From positions 1 to 6,450 of the forward strand of contig CAYQBA010000224.1 in NCBI GenBank assembly GCA_964415605.1: a stretch of DNA of 6,450 nucleotides, read 5' to 3'. The notes under the pieces were generated by a model, which was not told the DNA's origin, did no database searches, and worked only from the letters and a program-made list of their open reading frames with translations. This DNA is from UCB3 sp964415605. GTDB taxonomy: Bacteria > Chloroflexota > Anaerolineae > Epilineales > Epilineaceae. A program made the translations under genes and the position numbers. Below, in pieces: positions 3,557 through 6,450 of this stretch; position 1 is the first letter of the stretch, and every line of letters starts with the position of its first letter.

Positions 3557-6450
3557 ATGACCGCAGCTCTCCCCTCCGGAACGGTGACGTTCCTGTTCAC
3601 CGACATACAGGGCTCGACCGAGCGGTGGGAGCGCTACCCCGATGCGATGCGGACCGCGTTGGAGCGCCACGACGCCGTGCTGCGGTCGGCGATCGAGCAC
3701 TACGGCGGCTACGTGTTCAAGACGGTCGGCGACGCGTTTTGCGCCGCCTTCGCCACGGCCGAGGGCGGCGTCTCGGCCGCGCTCGACGCGCAGCGCACCA
3801 TCGCGGCGGAGGACTGGACGCGCTTCGGCGCGGGCTTTCCGCCCATCCAGGTCCGCATGGGCCTGCACACCGGCGTCGCCCACGAGCGCAACGGCGACTA
3901 CTTCGGCCAGCCGGTCAACCGCTGCGCGCGGATCGAGGCTGCCGCCAACGGCGGGCAGGTGCTGCTCTCGCAGGTCACGCAGCAGCTCGCGCGCTACAGC
4001 CTGCCGCCGGACTGCGAGCTGCGCGACTGCGGCGAGCACCGGCTCAAGGACCTGATGCACCACGAGCACGTCTTCCAGCTCGTGGCGCCGGGGATGCCGG
4101 ACGTGACGACGGGGCTGCGCTCGGTCGAAGCGCTCCACCCGCGGGACCGCGTGCAGGTGGCCGAGGCCGGCGCCGCGGGCGACGAGGGCGCCGCCGCCCC
4201 GGTCGCCGAGGGCGACGTGTGGGCGCTGCTCGAGGCGGCCGTCACCAGCGACAGCCAATCGGCGGGCGTCACGCTGACGCCGGCCCAGGCGGTCGAGATG
4301 GCCCAGCACAAGCCGCGCGACCTGCGCGAGCTGCGGCTGGGCCGCATCGCGGAGTGGAGCCAGCCGCGCTACCGCCTGGACGGGCGCTTCGTGGGCCTCA
4401 CGCTCCTGCTGGACCAAGGCGAGGAGGCGGTCCACGGGCGCTGGCAGGCCGCCGACGACCGCTACGCGGACCTGGGCGAGCTGCTGGCGGAGACCCGCGA
4501 GCCGGCGCTCGTCGTCCTGGGGCCGCCGGGGGCGGGCAAGTCGACGCTGCTGCGCCGGCTCGAGGTCGACACGGCGATCGCCGGGCTGCGCGGCGACGGG
4601 CGGGACGTGGTGACGTTCTTCGTGTCGCTCAACACCTACGCGCCGGCCGGGGTGGGCGGCCCGCTCGCGGCCCCGGGCGACTGGCTGGCGGAGCGCTGGG
4701 CGGCGCGCAACCCGTCGCTGCCGCCGCTGGGAACGCTGCTGGCTCAGGGGCGCATGATCCTGCTCCTGGACGCCCTCAACGAGATGCCGAGCACCGACGA
4801 GCGGGAGTACCGCCAGCGGGTGGGGCTCTGGAAGGCGTGGCTGCAGGGCCTGCACCGCGACCACCCGGGCAACCAGGTGGTCTTCAGCTGCCGGGGGCTG
4901 GACTACAGCCAGCCGCTGTCGACGCCGGACCTGCGCGTGCCGCAGGTCCGCATCGAGGCGCTGGACGACGGGCAGGTCCAGGACTTCCTGCGGCTCTACA
5001 GCCCGCTGCGCTGGCGCGAGATGTGGGCGGCGCTGGCGGGGAGCCCGCAGCTGGAGGTGCTGCGCTCGCCGTACTTCCTCAGCCTGCTCGTCGATCAGGT
5101 CGAGGCGACGGGCGAGATGCCGGATGGGCGGGCGGCGCTGTTCACGGGCTTCGTGCGGCAGGCGCTGCGGCGCGAGGTCGAGCGCGGCAACCCGATCTTC
5201 GACGCGCACGGGCTCCTGGCGTCGCGCGACTTCCGCCAGATCACGCAGTGGCAGTGGAAGACGTCGTGGGAGCTGCCGGAGCGCGGGCCGCTGGTGCCCA
5301 AGCTGGCGGCGCTGGCGCATGCGATGCAGTCGCAGCGGGCGGAAGGCGAGCGGTCGCAGGCGCGGATCGACTTCGACGACGCCCTCGATCTCCTGGACTC
5401 GGACGAGGACGAGGCGATCGTGGCGGCCGGCGCGGCGCTGGCGGTGCTGGACGAGGACGAGGCGGCCGGCGAGCTGATGTTCATCCACCAGCTCTTGCAG
5501 GAGTTCTTCGCGGCGCGCGAGCTGGCGCGGACGCCGAACCCGGAGCTGGTGGCGCAGGAGTGGCGCGCGGCGAACGTGGCGCCGCCGCTCGCGCAGGTCC
5601 TCGGCGAGCTCGCGGCGGCCGACCCGCTGCCGACGCTGCCGACCACGGGCTGGGAGGAGACGACGCTCCTGGCGTCGGCGATGACCGACGATCCGCCGGC
5701 CTTCATCCGGGACCTGATGGGCGTCAACCTGACGGTGGCGGGCCGCTGCGCGGCGCAGGCGGGGCTGCGATCGACGCTGCCGGCGGCGCTGCTCGACGAC
5801 ATCCGCCGGGCGCTCCTGGCGCGCAGCCGCGACCTCGCGGCGGACCTGCGCGAGCGCATCGCCTGCGGCCTGGTGCTCGGCGACCTGGGCGACCCGCGGC
5901 TCGAGCGCCGGCGCGGGGTCGACGCGGACGTGCTCGTTCCGCCGCTGGTCGCGATCGCGGGGGGCACGTACCCGATCGGCGACGACGAGCCTTACGAGAT
6001 CTACGGGACGGTCACGGCGACGCACATGCCGCGGCACACGGTCGCGGTCGCGCCGTTCGCCCTCGGCCGGTTCGCGGTGACCAACGCGGAGTGGGCGTGC
6101 TTCATGGCGGCCGGCGGCTACGACGACCCGCGCTGGTGGGACGCGCCGGCGGCGCTGGCCTGGCAGCGCGGCGAGACGACGGCGGCGGGCATGCACGCGT
6201 CGATCCGGTTCTTCCGCGACCTGTACCGGTCGCAGCCGGAGCTGCTGCGGCAGGCGCGGGAGGCGGGGGCGTACGACGACGAGATCCTCGAGCGGTGGCA
6301 CCTGCGCCTGGCGATGTCGGAGGCCGAGCTCGACGCGCACCTGCACGAGCTCTATCCGGGCGGCCCGATCCGGGCGCCCCGGCTATGGGGCGACGAGCGG
6401 TTCAACCGGCCGGCGCAGCCGGTGGTGGGCGTCACGTGGCACGAGGCCCG
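3557..6450 (+). CDS. Class III adenylate cyclase - NACHT NTPase - FGE-sulfatase (SUMF1) fusion protein, 3' end cut off
   Basis: Large, probably cytoplasmic protein with no signal peptide or clear membrane helix; 964 complete codons are seen and the frame is open at the window edge. Residues about 8-175 are a class III nucleotide cyclase (TVTFLFTDIQGST), with metal ligands D16 and D59, base-selecting K55 and D114, and transition-state N121 and R125 all present, predicting cAMP synthesis. A linker (about 180-235, Ala/Glu/Gly-rich, then 240-320 containing LRLGRIAEWSQPRYRLD) leads to a NACHT module: Walker A GPPGAGKST (322-330), Walker B LLLDALNEMP with D405 and E409, sensor-like VVFSCRG with R446, and FIHQLLQEFFAARE (642-655) in the NACHT-associated helical part. 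Around 777-781 a LGDPR element resembles HEAT-like repeats. An FGE-sulfatase/SUMF1 domain starts near 796 (VAIAGGTYPIG, FAVTNAEW, then PVVGVTWHEA at 955-964) with a helical insertion at about 881-934. The FGE catalytic cysteines, if any, lie beyond the window. ATG 3557 is chosen because the cyclase family begins here; ATG 3473 would add 28 Gly/Arg-rich residues. The role, signalling or defence-like switch, is inferred. Confidence 0.9.
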   Translation, partial: MTAALPSGTVTFLFTDIQGSTERWERYPDAMRTALERHDAVLRSAIEHYGGYVFKTVGDAFCAAFATAEGGVSAALDAQRTIAAEDWTRFGAGFPPIQVRMGLHTGVAHERNGDYFGQPVNRCARIEAAANGGQVLLSQVTQQLARYSLPPDCELRDCGEHRLKDLMHHEHVFQLVAPGMPDVTTGLRSVEALHPRDRVQVAEAGAAGDEGAAAPVAEGDVWALLEAAVTSDSQSAGVTLTPAQAVEMAQHKPRDLRELRLGRIAEWSQPRYRLDGRFVGLTLLLDQGEEAVHGRWQAADDRYADLGELLAETREPALVVLGPPGAGKSTLLRRLEVDTAIAGLRGDGRDVVTFFVSLNTYAPAGVGGPLAAPGDWLAERWAARNPSLPPLGTLLAQGRMILLLDALNEMPSTDEREYRQRVGLWKAWLQGLHRDHPGNQVVFSCRGLDYSQPLSTPDLRVPQVRIEALDDGQVQDFLRLYSPLRWREMWAALAGSPQLEVLRSPYFLSLLVDQVEATGEMPDGRAALFTGFVRQALRREVERGNPIFDAHGLLASRDFRQITQWQWKTSWELPERGPLVPKLAALAHAMQSQRAEGERSQARIDFDDALDLLDSDEDEAIVAAGAALAVLDEDEAAGELMFIHQLLQEFFAARELARTPNPELVAQEWRAANVAPPLAQVLGELAAADPLPTLPTTGWEETTLLASAMTDDPPAFIRDLMGVNLTVAGRCAAQAGLRSTLPAALLDDIRRALLARSRDLAADLRERIACGLVLGDLGDPRLERRRGVDADVLVPPLVAIAGGTYPIGDDEPYEIYGTVTATHMPRHTVAVAPFALGRFAVTNAEWACFMAAGGYDDPRWWDAPAALAWQRGETTAAGMHASIRFFRDLYRSQPELLRQAREAGAYDDEILERWHLRLAMSEAELDAHLHELYPGGPIRAPRLWGDERFNRPAQPVVGVTWHEA

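Noticed and set aside
3642..4055. Open + frame inside the cyclase part
   Set aside because: It reads as Ser/Arg/Ala-rich in a shifted frame, while the main frame carries all cyclase motifs.
2564..6346. A 1260-codon open frame on the - strand
   Set aside because: It lies opposite the second permease and the cyclase-NACHT-FGE gene. Its product is Arg/Ala/Leu/His/Gln-rich with no recognisable domain, the typical shadow of GC-rich coding sequence with few stops on the opposite strand.
1..6450. CRISPR arrays, tRNA or rRNA genes, insertion sequences
   Set aside because: No spaced direct repeats, cloverleaf-like segments, rRNA motifs, transposase motifs or terminal inverted repeats were seen.

Overview
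This is a very GC-rich window in which every supportable gene lies on the + strand. The strong G/C preference at third codon positions, the cyclase subtype (N-terminus LPSGTVTFLFTDI) and the NACHT-FGE type protein suggest a GC-rich Chloroflexota or actinobacterium-like soil or sediment lineage. This is an inference from gene content; no rRNA or marker gene is present to confirm it.

Layout: (1) 1-386 is the 3' end of a gene of unknown function, encoding a Pro/Gly-rich, probably disordered C-terminal tail with an imperfect 21-22-residue repeat. (2) 387-607 is a non-coding gap. (3) 608-3370 is a compact three-gene ABC-2 type transporter operon: an ATPase (608-1735), a first permease starting inside the ATPase stop codon (ATGA, 1732-2577), and a second permease 4 nt further on (2582-3370). 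The set matches the uncharacterised COG4586/COG4587/COG3694 transporter type, which has one nucleotide-binding protein and two different six-helix permeases. Its substrate is unknown. (4) 3371-3556 is a non-coding gap with GC-rich hairpins and a weak promoter-like hexamer. (5) From 3557 to the window edge runs one long open frame (964 complete codons, still open). It encodes a class III adenylate cyclase, a conserved linker, a NACHT-type STAND NTPase, a helical region with a HEAT-like element, and the first part of an FGE-sulfatase/SUMF1 (C-type-lectin-like) domain.

The transporter genes almost certainly act together: the ATPase drives a heterodimeric membrane channel. The cyclase-NACHT-FGE protein is probably a separate transcription unit. 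Its design reads as a switch: the FGE/C-type-lectin fold and helical region would sense something, the NACHT module would bind and hydrolyse nucleotide and perhaps oligomerise, and the cyclase would emit a cyclic nucleotide signal. All six canonical cyclase catalytic positions are present, with the Lys/Asp pair that favours ATP, so a cAMP output is the simplest prediction. Whether the protein serves signalling or defence cannot be decided from the window. It is the most interesting object here, and its C-terminus is cut off.
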